DNA of 64,000 bases, taken from positions 3,162,001 to 3,226,000 of the forward strand of contig JAHQRK010000006.1 of NCBI GenBank assembly GCA_019828595.1. The letters are read 5' to 3'. The stretch comes from Aphanomyces cochlioides. Its lineage: Eukaryota > Oomycota > Saprolegniomycetes > Saprolegniales > Verrucalvaceae. The notes under the pieces are model-generated. The model saw only the letters and a program-made list of their open reading frames with translations. It was not told the origin of the DNA and did not search any database. The position numbers and the translations under genes were made by a program. Within the stretch, counting starts at the first letter, position 1. Every line of letters starts with the position of its first letter. Below are positions 43,061-55,138 of this stretch, in pieces.

Positions 43061-44830
43061 TTAACCAAATACTTCTTGATTATATCGTCTTGTCGCGACA
43101 AAGTTATCCCACCACGACTGTGTTCGCCCTGCTTGGAGTATTTCGCCAACTGACCGCGCCAAGTTGGTTTTGCCACAGACGTAGACATTGGCAACGTCTA
43201 AGTACTCAACCAAACTTGCTAATTTCACCTGCAAAACGTCTTGAACATATTTCTTGGGGTGATTTGGAGCTTGGGAGAACGCGACAATAGTTGTAAGGTT
43301 GAATTCAGTCAGCTGGGCGATCTCTTCCTTGTACAGCCAATTTTGGTCGTCTCGACAGCCATAAAAGAGCCAAGTTGGCCCAACTTGAGCTCTATTTTCT
43401 CGAGCTTGTGCTTGGCGGTCTTGCCAAAGCGCACGCATCGGTGCAATCCCTACAAGTAATTTTAACATTGACCTTGAAACCATCGGAAGTATCACACCAG
43501 AGCCAGCGGCGATCATGATCAATGGGACTTTTAAATCAGTCGGCACTTGAAAGCTGGATGGCTGGAGTTTTCCACGTAAAGATATTCCACTAGTAGGCTT
43601 GTTTTCAGCTTCCACGAGAGATTTCAAAAATGTTCCCATCATTCCCTTGCGCTCTTCGATGGCGATTTGGTCTGGAACGGTGATGCAGCAATGAATCGAT
43701 CGTGGAAAGACTCGAGAGCTCGATGCGATCGTATACTGACGAGGTTTCATCGGCGAAAGCAACGGCACCAGTGTCTTCCACGGAATATTTTCGATGCTTG
43801 GGAAAGTTTCCAGCACGCCTAAGAGCGTCAATTTTTCCTTCATTTGTGTAAATTCTGACAGCCCCTCCGTTGTTCCTATAAGTCATTAAGCGAATCATTG
43901 AAGTAGTTGGACTGCACCAAGGTGATGTAGAGCACTCGCTTGGCTTGCATCCGTGGCGAAAGGAGCTAATCCAGCCAAGAGAATTTGGGATATCACATCC
44001 AAATCGACAGAATTCGTCAAAGCTTCATCAATCGTCACGTGTGGTGGTTCTGCAGCTTGACTCAAGTCATAATTTAAGCGACGAGTGAGCGCTTGGACAA
44101 CTTCTCGAGCATTTTGAGGATACAAGACGATGGTTGCCGCAGAATTGTAGGAAACAATCGACGGAGGAAGTGTCAGTTCGACGTGCACTGCCGTCTTTGA
44201 GAGCGATCGGATGGACTCTAGTTGAAAAATTGCCTCGTCGACGGTTGCAACTTGATGAATAGGACTTTCTTGTGGAAGTGCTGGTGCCTCAAGCCGTCCA
44301 AGGCGCTGTAGAATTGTTGTTTCCCATTCTTTGTACTGAGTGTTCAGGTCGTCAGAAGATGCATCGCCTAGAACAACGTCCAAGAACCTCCTTGCCCCGA
44401 GTTGAGCTAATTTCGAGTCGACAAACTTTGCCATGCCGTTGAAAGTCTCCATGTATAACGAATTGCCACAGCCAAAGACAGCAAATTGCACGCCTTTAAG
44501 AGCTGGCCACGTTTTCTTTGCACGGTCTAGCAAGTCGTAAAACCGCTGGGCATTGTCGGTTGGTCCACCCGAGCCATATGATGCGCAGACAATAAAGAGA
44601 AATTGTGGAGGAGCTGCATTCGCTTTGAAACTCTCGAGCGGCGCTGCCGAGTCCAAACCAAGCTGCTGGGCCAAACTCGTTGCGAATCGTTGTGCTGTTC
44701 CTGTTTGAGAGCCATAGAATACCTTGAAAGATGGAGTGGATGACGAGGATGATTTCGATGCTACTTTCGGCTCACGACCCAGACAACAGCAGCTGAAGCG
44801 CATCCACCACGAAGGTGAAGGGAATGCCAT
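43061..44830 (-). CDS. NADPH-dependent diflavin (P450-reductase-like) oxidoreductase
   Basis: Predicted complement join 43061-43449, 43498-43875, 43918-44830 (559 aa; introns of 42 and 48 bp). An FMN-binding flavodoxin domain comes first (VFYGSQTGTAQRFATSLA; ASYGSGGPTDNAQRFYD; FAVFGCGNSLYMETFN). A FAD domain follows with GLSEFTQMKEKLTLLGVLE and the FAD-contact motif PRQYTIASSS, then an NADPH domain (AAGSGIAPMRALWQDR; FYGCRDDQNWLYKEEI; VYVCGKTNLA). It should pass electrons from NADPH via FAD and FMN to a heme or Fe-S partner. At 559 aa, with no N-terminal membrane helix, it is nearer in size to NDOR1/Tah18 than to ER cytochrome P450 reductase, although GLSEFTQMKEKL is CPR-like. The CCC near the N-terminus could be lipidated. 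It starts 44 bp after the PP2A gene ends. Confidence 0.9.
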
Positions 44831-44874
44831 GGTTGAAGAATTTTAGAGTGTTTCTGTTAAGCAATTAGTTATTT

Positions 44875-46108
44875 TTAAGCTACCGTTGCGTGCGCTTTCT
44901 TGTACTGGCTCAGGCAAATTTGATAAGTCATGTTGTCGTGCTTGGTATACATCTCCAGTACGCTCTAAGAATAGATAATGAGATAACGACAAAGGTGGAC
45001 TTGGTGGACTTACATGAGCAAGCATGCGCACCGTGATGTTCCAGTGCTGTTTGAAAGCCACCATCAGCGACGGAAACAAAATTGGAAGGACAACGCGTGT
45101 GTGACTTGGGTTGAAAATTGAATAATTGATCAGTTGAGACGAATTCCACAAAAACAACGTGCGCTCGGCGACTTGGAAATGGTCGCTTTCGAGGCATTTG
45201 GCAACGACGTGAGTAAGTTTAGTCTTGGTTTCATTTGGCAACGATTCTACTGGGGCCGTCTCCAGGATTTCTTCGATTGCATTCAAATACAAGATTTGTT
45301 TCGCCGTGCTTTGTTTGGGCCAGCATTTCACCAAGTAATTGAGCATTACCGAAGCTAGCTTGGGATCTTTCTCGACGAAGCTCGTCATACAGAGTAAGAG
45401 AGGTTGGTCGTAATGCCGCAAGGAGAGTTTCAAAAGCGGCAAGAGCGTCTTCGTCAACAATTCGATGTGTTCTGACTGCAGAGGCGTGGCAAAACCCTTG
45501 ACGATACTGCTCAAAACTTCCAGCAGCTCTGATATTCCAAAGGGATACCCTGATGGCGCATATTCCACATATTGCATCAGGATATGAATAAAGGATCGGC
45601 GAATGTGTTGTCGAAGGCTCTTGAATTTAGCGTAAATCTTGTGCAGCGTAGTGGCGACTTTAACACGTTCGCGGGGATCTTCGCTTTGGAGAATAGCGAG
45701 CAGCTGCGTGCAAAATGTTGACGTAATGTATTGCTTGATCACTCTTGGCGGAATAGACGCATCCACAATCTCGTAGAGCAACTCGTAGACAACCTAAGGA
45801 GTCGTGAGTCAGGGAAAATCATCGTCTTGGGGAGTACTTCGAGATGATCCCATTCTGGAATTAATCGAGGACGATCTTCATCAGGTTCAAACGATGGTGG
45901 AGGATCTGGAAGCGAACGAAGCACGTGAGCAGTCTAAAAATGCGGCCCATGACGGTAAAATCTCGTTTCGCAATCGTACCACAACGTCCATCAAACGAGG
46001 CACCATCTCTTCGGTGTATTCAAATGTCGGATCATTGATCATTTCAAGGAGATCACGGAGACGTTCCAGCTTTGGTGTCGTTGTTCTCGGGCTGGCAGCA
46101 GATCGCAA
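44875..46108 (-). CDS. PPP2R5: PP2A regulatory subunit B56 (PPP2R5-like)
   Basis: Predicted complement join 44875-44964, 45014-45793, 45838-45933, 45980-46108 (at least 364 aa). B56 subunits direct PP2A to substrates through a HEAT-like solenoid. Diagnostic segments: PTFEYTEEMVPRLMDVV, LPDPPPSFEPDEDRPRLIPE (usually SNPTGAEFDPEEDEPTLE-like), YPFGISELLEVLSSIVKG, QYVEYAPSGYPF and WNSSQLINYSIF. The 5' end is unresolved: the coding frame at 46108 begins at TTG, an in-frame TAA lies upstream, and the nearest ATG (about 46128) is out of frame. A further upstream exon is likely. The C-terminus after HSVLEMYTKHDMTYQ is short; a last intron with a longer tail is possible. Confidence 0.88.
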
Positions 46109-47315
46109 CTTGATCGGGGAGCAGACATCCTCAAAAAATTACTTATTAAAAATATATTTAAATATTGTGAATAAAATTACTCAATAGTATGAACTTGTTA
46201 ATTGAAATAAGTTATCCTCTTGACCATTGATAAAAAATAAATAACTTGTGATCTTATGCGTTAAAAAATAGATTACGGACTTGCTATGAATAATTTCGAA
46301 TATTTTGACTATCGATTTCAGTCAGCTTCATTGATACCAAAGCTCTCCCATTCATCCAGAATACCAATTTGAACGGATCTCGGGTTCAACTACTGCGACT
46401 TGATTGCTCGGACAGCATCTCGGTGCACGTTTTGATATTTTGGATTCGACAAGCACTCTCTGTGTTGAAGAGTGTTGGTTGTTTGTAGCAATGAACACCA
46501 ACAATTTGAGCAGTAAAGCAGTTTATTGGGGTTTAGAAAGCACTGGCTGTATCGTTAGAACATTCTCTCAACCGATTTCAAGCTCCATTTTGGACAGGAG
46601 AACTGCCTGTGAACTCAATGTAAAATATAAGAATTATTCGAATAAATTAGTTTGCAATGACTCGAAAAAGATAATTTATTCCTTGGTAGTCGAGGAGGTG
46701 AATAAGTTACTCGATCTGAACAACTCACAGAATAAGTTACTTGAATTCCCTTGAGTAAAGAATAAGTGGAAAATACTATTTTGAGGATCTCTGTCGGGGA
46801 GGAGCTGAGGCATCTTGTCGGAAAATTCAAATCTGACTGAAATGCATCAGAGTGAATGATAAATTTCAATCAAATTAAAGCCTATTATAATATAAATATA
46901 TAAATGAAAGCCAAATCTATCATTATAAAGTAAATTTTAAACCCCAGAATTTATCATGCACTAATTCGATGGATTTGTAAATATCACCATCATTCCCTTC
47001 TGAGTGGTTGTTTCTTTGACAGATCAAAAATTACAATTTTGAGAAAAATCATGCAAAAACCATATTTAATATTTTTCTATGGGATATATTGAACGGAGCG
47101 TATCTTTTTGACGATACATTTCAGGTTTCCAATAGATATTTTTTAACAGTTCGAATAAAAATATATTGCAATTTGTATGCATTTAAATAAAATTATGAGA
47201 TTATAATGGGTGGAGGAAAATGTATTTCACAAGAGATACGAGAGGCAGGGCCAATCAAATGTCAAAGAATATATAAATTAAACAAACTCTCACTTTTCAC
47301 TTCGTTGCAACCAGA
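46109..47315. other. AT-rich intergenic region
   Basis: Holds the PP2A-B56 promoter and probably its missing first exon. The 116-codon frame at 46404-46754 has no domain and low-complexity codon use, so I do not annotate it. Repeated GAATAAGTT words occur at 46690-46770. Confidence 0.5.
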
Positions 47316-49258
47316 ATGTCAAGCCGCCTGGGCTTCACGATTGAAGAAGCACGTCGTAATAGGATCAGCGAGGCAACCCGCAAACGATACACATCTGGTA
47401 TCAATCAAATCAAGTTGTGGGCTCGGCGAGTGGGAAAACATGAACTGCTGATGACCTCTGAACAGGAATCCGATGGCCAAACAATCAATTTCAGTGTCTT
47501 TCGGTATTTAGACTTCCTCGAATTCATTGAGTGGACAGTACGAAACAAAAAGGTAGAAGTAGGAACAATATCTAGCTACAGGAGCGCGCTCAAAAGCCTC
47601 TATAAGGATCAGAAAGTTGCCCTTCCAGAGGAATATGGCGATGTCATGAAAGAGGTCTTTTCAGGTTCATGCCATTCAAATATCTATATTCACAACTTCA
47701 TATCTATGACTGAAAAAGACAATTGCTGACGATCTCCAGTCTGGAGACAAAGGCAGCAGTGGGAAGCGTCCACTTACCTTTTCGAAGTTTCAAAACTTCA
47801 GCGAGAGGAGCTTGATGCTGCATGACGGAGGGTTCACCCACCTATTTCTTATTTTCACTTGGAACCTCATTTGCAGGTCAAAATCCACTGAGACGATTCG
47901 GTAAGCACAGAGGCATTTATGCAGTATATTAACTTTGGTAGGTTTGACCACATTTCAATCGAAGAAGACGCGATAGGAGTTCAGTTTTTTAAAACAAAAA
48001 CAAAGCAAGAAGGTAAATTGAACGTGTATTAAATTTCGGGATTTATTGAACTTTAAGGTACTACAATTCGAGATCCCAGGCATTGCTATGCCAACCCGTT
48101 GAATCCCGCTGTGTGTCTTTTCGTCGCCCTGGGAATTTACTTGGCTTGCAATCCCCAGATCGTCAACGGAAGTCTCTTTCCTGGATCGAAGCAAAAGGTT
48201 AAATTAGATTGACTTAGTGATTCACAGGTGATTAGGATAGATTTGGCAAGAGTTTGTCCAAACTTGCAGGAGAAAATCATATCACGAATAATCAATCGGG
48301 GAACAAGACAGCAAAGAAGGACATCGGTACGCACTCCATTCGAAAAGGAGTGGCGACATATGCATGTTCTGGGTCTTCAGGAGGCCCATCTATCGTTAGT
48401 ATTTGTTTGAGGTGCGGGTGGTCTCTTGGGAATGTAATGGAACGCTATTTTCGGTACGATAGTATATTGTTAAATTTTGTCATGGCCATTCTAGATACGA
48501 GTCAGCAGGAGACCAATTCACCGGCCGCGTTGTTGCTGGTCTTCCAATAAATAGTGGTGATTTCACGATGTTGCCCCCTCATTTTGCTGATGCAAAGCAC
48601 ACCGCGGTGAAAAATGGTGTGCGATTGATGTTTCCCGGCCTTAGTGCAAGTCCAACAGTTTGTGAGCTCTTAAAGCTTATTCTCGCGATGTTTTCAAAAA
48701 ATGTAAAGTACAACCTTAATTATCGAGCTTACCCTATACTGACTAGACACACAATCGATTGGATTCAATGTCTGTTGATTCAGAGCGACCACAATATCCC
48801 ATCGTTAAATCGGCGACAGATTGAGTATGCTTCCTTGTGACTTTGCTTTCCCCAGTGTAGATGTTAGTACAGCTTGGAGGTTGTGGTGGCTTGGGAATCC
48901 TACAAAGAAGTTGATTCCTTTCTCAAAAATATCTACATTCGACTTGCGAAGAGAGTGCAAGCCAATTTTCGCACAATGGAAGTATTTGATGACGAGGTTG
49001 CACGAATATCTCAAGGCAGAACGAGGACGTGGCGTTGATTCGAATCCAAGTGAGCTCGACGTTGTTGAATCCTACGCTATTGTCAAATCGTATTTCGAAA
49101 TTGTATATTCGAGCTCTCATACAGGCAAAATACGGCGAGATGTCCAATTGAAAGTCACAACTGCTGTGCGGCTCGTGAGAGAGCACGAAGGTTTCAACAA
49201 AAAACTTCCATTCAAGCCAAGAAAGCGAGCAAAAACGGCGAAACAGACTCTCTTGTAG
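47316..49258 (+). CDS. Crypton-type tyrosine recombinase gene, copy 1
   Basis: A multi-exon gene; the first intron is probably 47655-47718. The N-terminal SAM-like DNA-binding region is RISEATRKRYTSGINQIKLW...SSYRSALKSLYKDQ. The catalytic domain has Arg in ETIR/FDHIS (across an intron near 47901), then NPLNPAVCLFVALGIYLA, the His-x-x-Arg box GTHSIRKGVATYACSG, and GWSLGNVMERYFRYES with the presumed nucleophile Tyr. The C-terminal part ends in a GCR1_C-like DNA-binding domain (STAWRLWWLGNPTKKL). This order is that of Crypton DNA transposons. Every apparent internal stop can be spliced out by a short intron, so the gene may be intact. The exact exon ends and the start (ATG 47316) are not all proven. 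Confidence 0.75.
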
Positions 49259-49914
49259 CTAGACTATGGGTCTATGATAACGTTGAACATTTTACATTTG
49301 CATTTGTACTTACGGGCATGGTCTTTCGAGCGTCCTCGCCTTGATTCACATCACCACACCAAGTAAAAACCAAGCTTTCTCGATCTTCAGGGCTTGTTTG
49401 AGGTCTATTTGTCGTCGTATTAGTAAGAATATTTCATGCTAGATGTACCTGTTGAGCTTGAACGGCGAAAGTAGTGCCCTGCTCCATCACACCACTCCAC
49501 GAGGGAGCATCTCGCTCATCTCGACACGATTCGCTTGTGATGAAATCTTTGGCTTCTACAATATTGTCCAATGAAGCCACTTCAATGGAGAAAAAATAAT
49601 GATTGGACAAAACAAGGATGATATCTCAACTGAGATACGATTTCCGATGACAAGTCAATCTTGGTCAATTTTATGGACAAATTGGTATTTCGAAATAGTT
49701 GTGGTTCACGCAAATTGTGAACGGAAAATATATATATCAAGAAGGCAACGCAAACATTTTTTGCACAAATCGAGCTGCAAGATATCGATATATATTGCAG
49801 TTTGTATGCAATATTTCAAGCGTTTTAGAAATAGGGGGTTTGCGCAAATTTCACGCAAATTCTTATCCGGATGGGTTTGGTCGTTTCTCTGATTGAGAAA
49901 ACACCAGCCTCTTG
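49259..49914. other. between the Cryptons; minus-strand coding remnant
   Basis: On the minus strand, 49448-49570 reads VEAKDFITSESCRDERDAPS and SGVMEQGTTFAVQAQQ. After an apparent short intron, 49315-49403 reads SPEDRESLVFTWCGDVNQGE. The two pieces are one base out of frame. FTWCGD resembles PhoD-like phosphatases, but the match is too short to rely on. I treat it as a decayed gene fragment. Confidence 0.4.
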
Positions 49915-52183
49915 ATGGGACCTTTGAAGCGTAAGGCAAAAGACGTCCAAGAAGACAGCCTGCATGGCGATTCCGTTCTATCGCTCAGAATTCATTCATC
50001 CTCTCGGTCTCAATACGAAGCCATTAAGCGTCGGCTTATATCTTGGCTTCAAACGAACTACCCGAAATGCCTGAAAGCAGGAGACATTCGTCTCCCAATT
50101 CCTCTTGATGTATGCAAGCAATTTTGGCTTACTCCTGTGTAAAACGAGATACGAACGGCTCTGTGCTGATGCCTGAACTACCCAACTCATATTCCACCAT
50201 CAATGGGATCAAAAGTGCAATCAAATACATTTACAAAGAAGGAAAGTGCAAGATCGACGAAGAATTGGACGAAATGATGAAAGGTATGTGTAGGAAGACA
50301 CACATGACTGTAGTTTTTATAGATTTCACCAGTGGATACAAACGCCAAGTTGCGAAGTTTAAAGAGGACGGAAAAATGGCTTTGCGCGAGGGCAAGATTG
50401 CTCTCTCTAAAGAAGGTACAATACGTCTATACTAAGCTGAGAGATTTGAGAATTTATAGGCTATCGATTTCTCGCTGGCAAGGCTTGTTTCGGCCATTCT
50501 AGAAACAATCTCTCCATTGTATCGCACACGTTTCTTCTTTTGTTGTGGAATCTCATGGCGAGAGCAGTGTCGTCAGCGTCAATACGATTTGAGCATATAT
50601 CGTGGAGCGGTATGGTCGTAGAGCTCAGCGTTTTCATTTCTTTTTAGACGACGCAATGGTAATAAAGTTCTATCGTAGCAAGAATGACCAAGAGGGCGAC
50701 GATTGTGTGCCGAAACATGTTTATGCTAACCCTTCCCAACCTAAGATATGCCCTGTTTTAAGGTAAATGATTCATTAAGTCGAATCTATATTGCTAGAGT
50801 AGCTTGGCGATTCTTGTATTTACACGTGGGCATGAGAGCAAGGTGTCCCCAACTCTCGTCTTTGGCTCAAATGCCCAAGAGAGATTCTCACATTGGCTTA
50901 GCGCAACATGTTCAGCTTTTGGAGATGACATTGTAGCAATGGGAATGCGTATCAGTGACCTAGGAACACATTCATGTCGGAAGGGGGCAGCAAGTGACTT
51001 ATCGACAAACCCAGGTGGTCCTCAGGCTGTTGCTGTCTGGCTTAGAGCTGGCTGGAGCCTTGGGCCTGTGCAGGGACGATATATATTCGCCGGATCAGAT
51101 GGAGATCGTTTTGTCGGGCGTGCGGCAGCAGGTCTTTTCTCTTTACTCCTATGACTGAGATTAACTTTAACTGTCCCCAGGCTTAGATATCAATGACTTC
51201 TCATTCTCGATACTACCGCCTCATTTTGAAGGCTCCGTCCTTAGTAATCTTGAATGGTCGCAGATTCTACCCGGATATTGTAGTTTCTATCCTACGTCAT
51301 TCAGACCTGTCCTTCCTTTTTTGTTTGCCTCGTTAGCGTATCACGTCAAGTGGTTGGAAAAGAATCTCGATGCATCTCATCCGCTCTTCTTATCCCCGGT
51401 ATGGACATCAAGCATTCTCACAACACTCGCCCCCCGACTTTGTTCTGGCTATTTGTTTTGTGAGTCGAGTGGTTTGTGTGCAACTGGAATCCCTCCAACA
51501 ATTGTCTTCGCTCACAAACTCCAGAAAGTTGAAGAAAGCTTAGCAAGCGTCGCTCGCAAGGTGGATACAGTCTTTGAACAAATTAAGGCCGTCCCACACA
51601 ACCTCATCCATCAGCAGTCTCTTCCCGAACGGCTCCTTCTCAACGAAATGGACAAACTTCGACACTGCATTGTGAGCGAGATTCGGAATGCAGGCTATTT
51701 CTCTGCTTTGCCTACATTTAACGGGGCAAACGGATCCAGCGACTCCATCAACACTCCTGTCGAAGCAAGCGCCAGAAGCAATCAAGGTTGGATATGGAAC
51801 GGCAAAATCCACCCTGTTCCAGCCACCTCTCGATTTCCCAAATGTAAGCTGAGCGATCTCTGGAATATCTGGTGGGGGGCTTGGCTGACCGCAATATTGC
51901 TCCATTGAGGCACTTGACAACATGGGATTTAAAAGACTCGAACGATAAAGCCAACCTTTCAAAAGCTCGGAAAGTTATTGACCATATCGTTCAAATGTCT
52001 GGAAAGTCAGCAAACGAAATTTCTAAAATGGCCGAGACTCAGCGAAATGAACTATTTCTTGCATGTATACCAAGAGTACTTCAAGCAGCGTATGGTACGG
52101 CGCTTGGAAATGCTTTGGACCAACGGCGAATGAATAATCTCATCTATATCACTCTGAATGGTTCATTAAACAAGAAAATCTAA
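49915..52183 (+). CDS. Crypton-type tyrosine recombinase gene, copy 2
   Basis: Multi-exon, starting at ATG 49915. The N-terminal region is YEAIKRRLISWLQTNYPK...STINGIKSAIKYIYKEGKC. The catalytic domain holds IRFEHISWSG (Arg), the box GTHSCRKGAASDLSTNPGG (His-x-x-Arg), and RAGWSLGPVQGRYIFAGSDG with the presumed Tyr. The C-terminal GCR1_C-like domain reads FPKCKLSDLWNIWW then GLADRNIAPLRHLTTWDL, spanning an intron at the 3' end (51840-51910). The long open exon 51200-51908 has no stop. It is clearly diverged from copy 1, sharing only core motifs, so this is not a recent tandem duplicate. Introns are short and inferred. Confidence 0.75.
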
Positions 52184-53629
52184 ACATGTACCGATTGTAG
52201 TTTGTAGAGTTCATGTATCTTGATGATTGTCGCCTACAAACTACTATCATAGAGATCAACTCGATGTTGGCATCGATCACGTTTCGAATTTGTCAATTAT
52301 AAATTGTCGACGATGCAACGTTTGTGATATGAGTGTCGTTTGTTACGAATCATGCTGAGTCGCTGGTCATGATTGCTGCTTATTGATTTGATCCATGAGT
52401 AAATATGCATTGCTTCGTTGTGCTACTGACATGCTGTGTGGACAGCTCCACCAGTTGCTTTCATTCGACCAGACTTGCTGACCTTGAAGAATGACCATGA
52501 CGATGCCGAGGCAGGCATAAAAAACCAAGACGGATGCTTGCATAGTGTCGTCATCGTACTTGACTCAAAGCACACAATACACATGAGGAATCCTTGCTTG
52601 GCACTGACATCCACCAAGAAGCGCTGGTCGTTCTTGCAGACAAATCTCAATGCGCACTGTGTGGACGGACGATGATTTTGAAAATCCGCATAAGCTTGAA
52701 ATTATCCGTTTTGCGTTAGATTTGCGTAAACCCCTCATTAATATTAAGTATTTCTTAAATATTTCATTAATTTTTGTAAGTTGAACATACTGAGATCAAG
52801 ATATTATTGAAGTTACGTGTAGTTGTATATATTATGCTAATTTGAAAATTGAATTGGAATTACAATGCCTGATGCTTGGACATGCCTTGGACCAATTGGT
52901 GAAAAAAGGCAAAAAGAAGCTCGGAACAAAGGTTGGAATGAACATGCTGCACGACTTGAACAATATGCTTCGTCTCCTCGGGTCTCAAAACTTCATTTAG
53001 CTTGCTCATAGACTTTTAAAGTGTGCCCAAGCTGGCTCGACCAGCATTCTGTTCTGAGGATAACTCTCGAGCCAAGGGAACATGCGATGAACTTTCTACA
53101 TTGACTGCAGAGTTCTCGAAGGAGAACAACTATGTTACTTTGGGTTTGTGCCGTGAGGATAAAAAATTGTCCAAGGAAATCCGTGGATTCCGTCAACGAT
53201 CGCGACCAATGTTTCAATCCTTCATCAAAAAGCCAAATGGGCAACATCGTATCTCGAGGTGGAAGGAAAAATCGATGAGAAATTCATTGCAAGTGCCTGA
53301 CAGCTCCATCAGAAATGAATGCAATGGCCGACAGAGCTTCAAGCATTTGCTAGGAATACACCGTCTAGGAGTAGTGAGAAGTTTGTATTGTATGCGCTTT
53401 CAGCCCTGCTTGAAAAGTGAATCCCACACGTGGGATTCGTGGCGAGGGGTCTACCTGGGTAATGCAAATGAATGCGTTTAGCCAATATAGCAACAGTTGT
53501 CGATCAAGCAAAGTGATATACAGCCCCCTAACATCGAAATTGCAACGAACATTCTGTTGATATATTTTGACTTCTTACTTTGACCGTGAGTCACGTCAAA
53601 ACTTAGCCATTTATCCAACACTAACGTGA
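52184..53629. other. no supported gene
   Basis: About 1.4 kb. Frames at 52436-52675 and 53023-53481 (+) are open for 79 and 152 codons but show no recognisable domain or splice support. A 47-codon frame from 52865 (MPDAWTCLGPIGEKRQKEA) is similarly unplaced. Possibly the 3' part of a Crypton element or decayed genes. Confidence 0.4.
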
Positions 53630-53637
53630 CTGCCAAC

Positions 53638-54539
53638 CAGAGTTGTGATACGTTACGTTAATTACCGTAACGTACAGTACAGTGTAATACGATACGTTAT
53701 TTTGAATCGTATTTCGATACGATAAAATTATAACGTAGATTCATTACGTACGCTATATTTTACAGGAATACCGTTTTACGTTAAAAGGTATATTCATACA
53801 TAAACTTGATCATTTTAAAGGATTTAAGAGGTAACATGAGGCTGCAACTGAGTCTCTCACATCCACGACAAGCGGAGCACTTCATCAATTTAAAATAAGC
53901 TTTGTTTTGTGAAAATAAACTGAAATAATGGGGCTATAGTAACCTTAATTTTGCAAAAATCAAGTACAGGCTATGACCCAAAAGTGTTGATGGCGTTCTT
54001 ATAATAAATGAACGATGATATAATTCTTTGTATATATGTGCAACACACTCAAACTTCTCCACGGAAATCAAGTGCGTATTGGGGCAGATAGCTCAATTTC
54101 ACGTCCAATTTATCACACGAAACTTATCCACAATGACGACGTCCATGTAGTGGAGGAGCATATATATAGCTACACAGTTAATGAACTCGTTATGATCACG
54201 TTTGGCATCCATCAACTTGTTTCTATCAACAGAGAAGTCGTAGTTCATACAGGGACTTCATCTTGTAAATATATTTTAGCTCACCACCAATGTTTACTTG
54301 AAATATAGCCTCAAAATAAACTTAACGTATTTTAGTACGAAATATTTTTTGCGTAGCGTATTCCTGTTTACGTTATATTTAACGTAACATATTACAGTAA
54401 TACGTTTGGTTAAATAAAACGTAACGTATTACAGTAATACGTTTGGTTAAATATAACGTAAACAGGAATACGCTGCGCAAAAAATATTTCGTACTAAAAT
54501 ACGTTAAGTTATAACGTATCGTAACGTATCACAACACTG
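53638..54539. mobile_element. 902-bp non-autonomous hAT-like foldback element
   Basis: The ends read CAGAGTTGTGATACGTTACG and the complement of CAGTGTTGTGATACGTTACG, and an 8-bp target duplication CTGCCAAC lies outside (53630-53637 and 54540-54547). CAG-starting TIRs with 8-bp duplications are characteristic of hAT. The interior is AT-rich with many TAACGTA words and no transposase. Confidence 0.9.
54319..54510. repeat. long hairpin with central direct repeats inside the hAT-like element
   Basis: Arms of about 64 bp (54319-54382 and 54447-54510, starting AACTTAACGTATTTTAG) are nearly perfect reverse complements. The loop holds two direct copies of a unit containing TATTACAGTAATACGTTTGG. Confidence 0.9.
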
Positions 54540-54547
54540 CTGCCAAC

Positions 54548-55138
54548 ATCGCTGTTGTATGTCCAAAGTCTTGATATTTCAGTGCTTGCAACGGGACACT
54601 GCCATCAATAGTCGTAATGACTTGGAACAAAGCGCGCTCCCCAAACTTTGACACTTGCCCCCCCCCCACACTGCGACCTCCTCTCGATATACAATCCCAA
54701 CTCACTTTTTAGCATGCCATCGTCTAATCAACCATCTCCAGTTGATGTTAAAACTACAATTCCATTGAAAATTACTTCTTACAAGTGTGCCTGGGTGAAT
54801 ATGCCTCCCTCTCGTTTCCCTTTAGTAAAAATACAGATTTTACTACTATATACAGTTCAGAACGTCTCTTTTCACGGAGATCTGTGGATGAGACCAAGCC
54901 ATTGCAGCTGAATATTCTATTCTCCGAGTAGATGACAGACAGCCTTTCTATCCCTCCATCATGGTCCGGTGTTTTCCAAACGCATTTTCCAATAAAAGTC
55001 TATCGACATCCATTCTTTTCCCCATACGTTTGTCCTTCTTTTTGCTGAGTTTTCATTTATTTCGACCTCGAGTGATGGTCTCGACTTTGCCTTTTCGTCC
55101 ATTGGTTTCCATTTTAGTTTTTTCAGCGCTCCCGAACG
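54548..55138. other. intergenic upstream of eIF6
   Basis: Holds a C-tract (about 54658-54667) and a 65-codon frame from ATG 54714 (MPSSNQPSPVDVKTTIPLK) that lacks a family match. It presumably includes the eIF6 promoter and 5' UTR. Confidence 0.5.

Noticed and set aside
46404..46754. 116-codon open frame in the AT-rich gap
   Set aside because: No domain, low-complexity tail, no splice support, and in a repeat-like region; most likely chance.
49315..49570. PhoD-like phosphatase gene
   Set aside because: Only a short FTWCGD-type similarity and a one-base frame break between the two pieces; kept only as an unassigned remnant.
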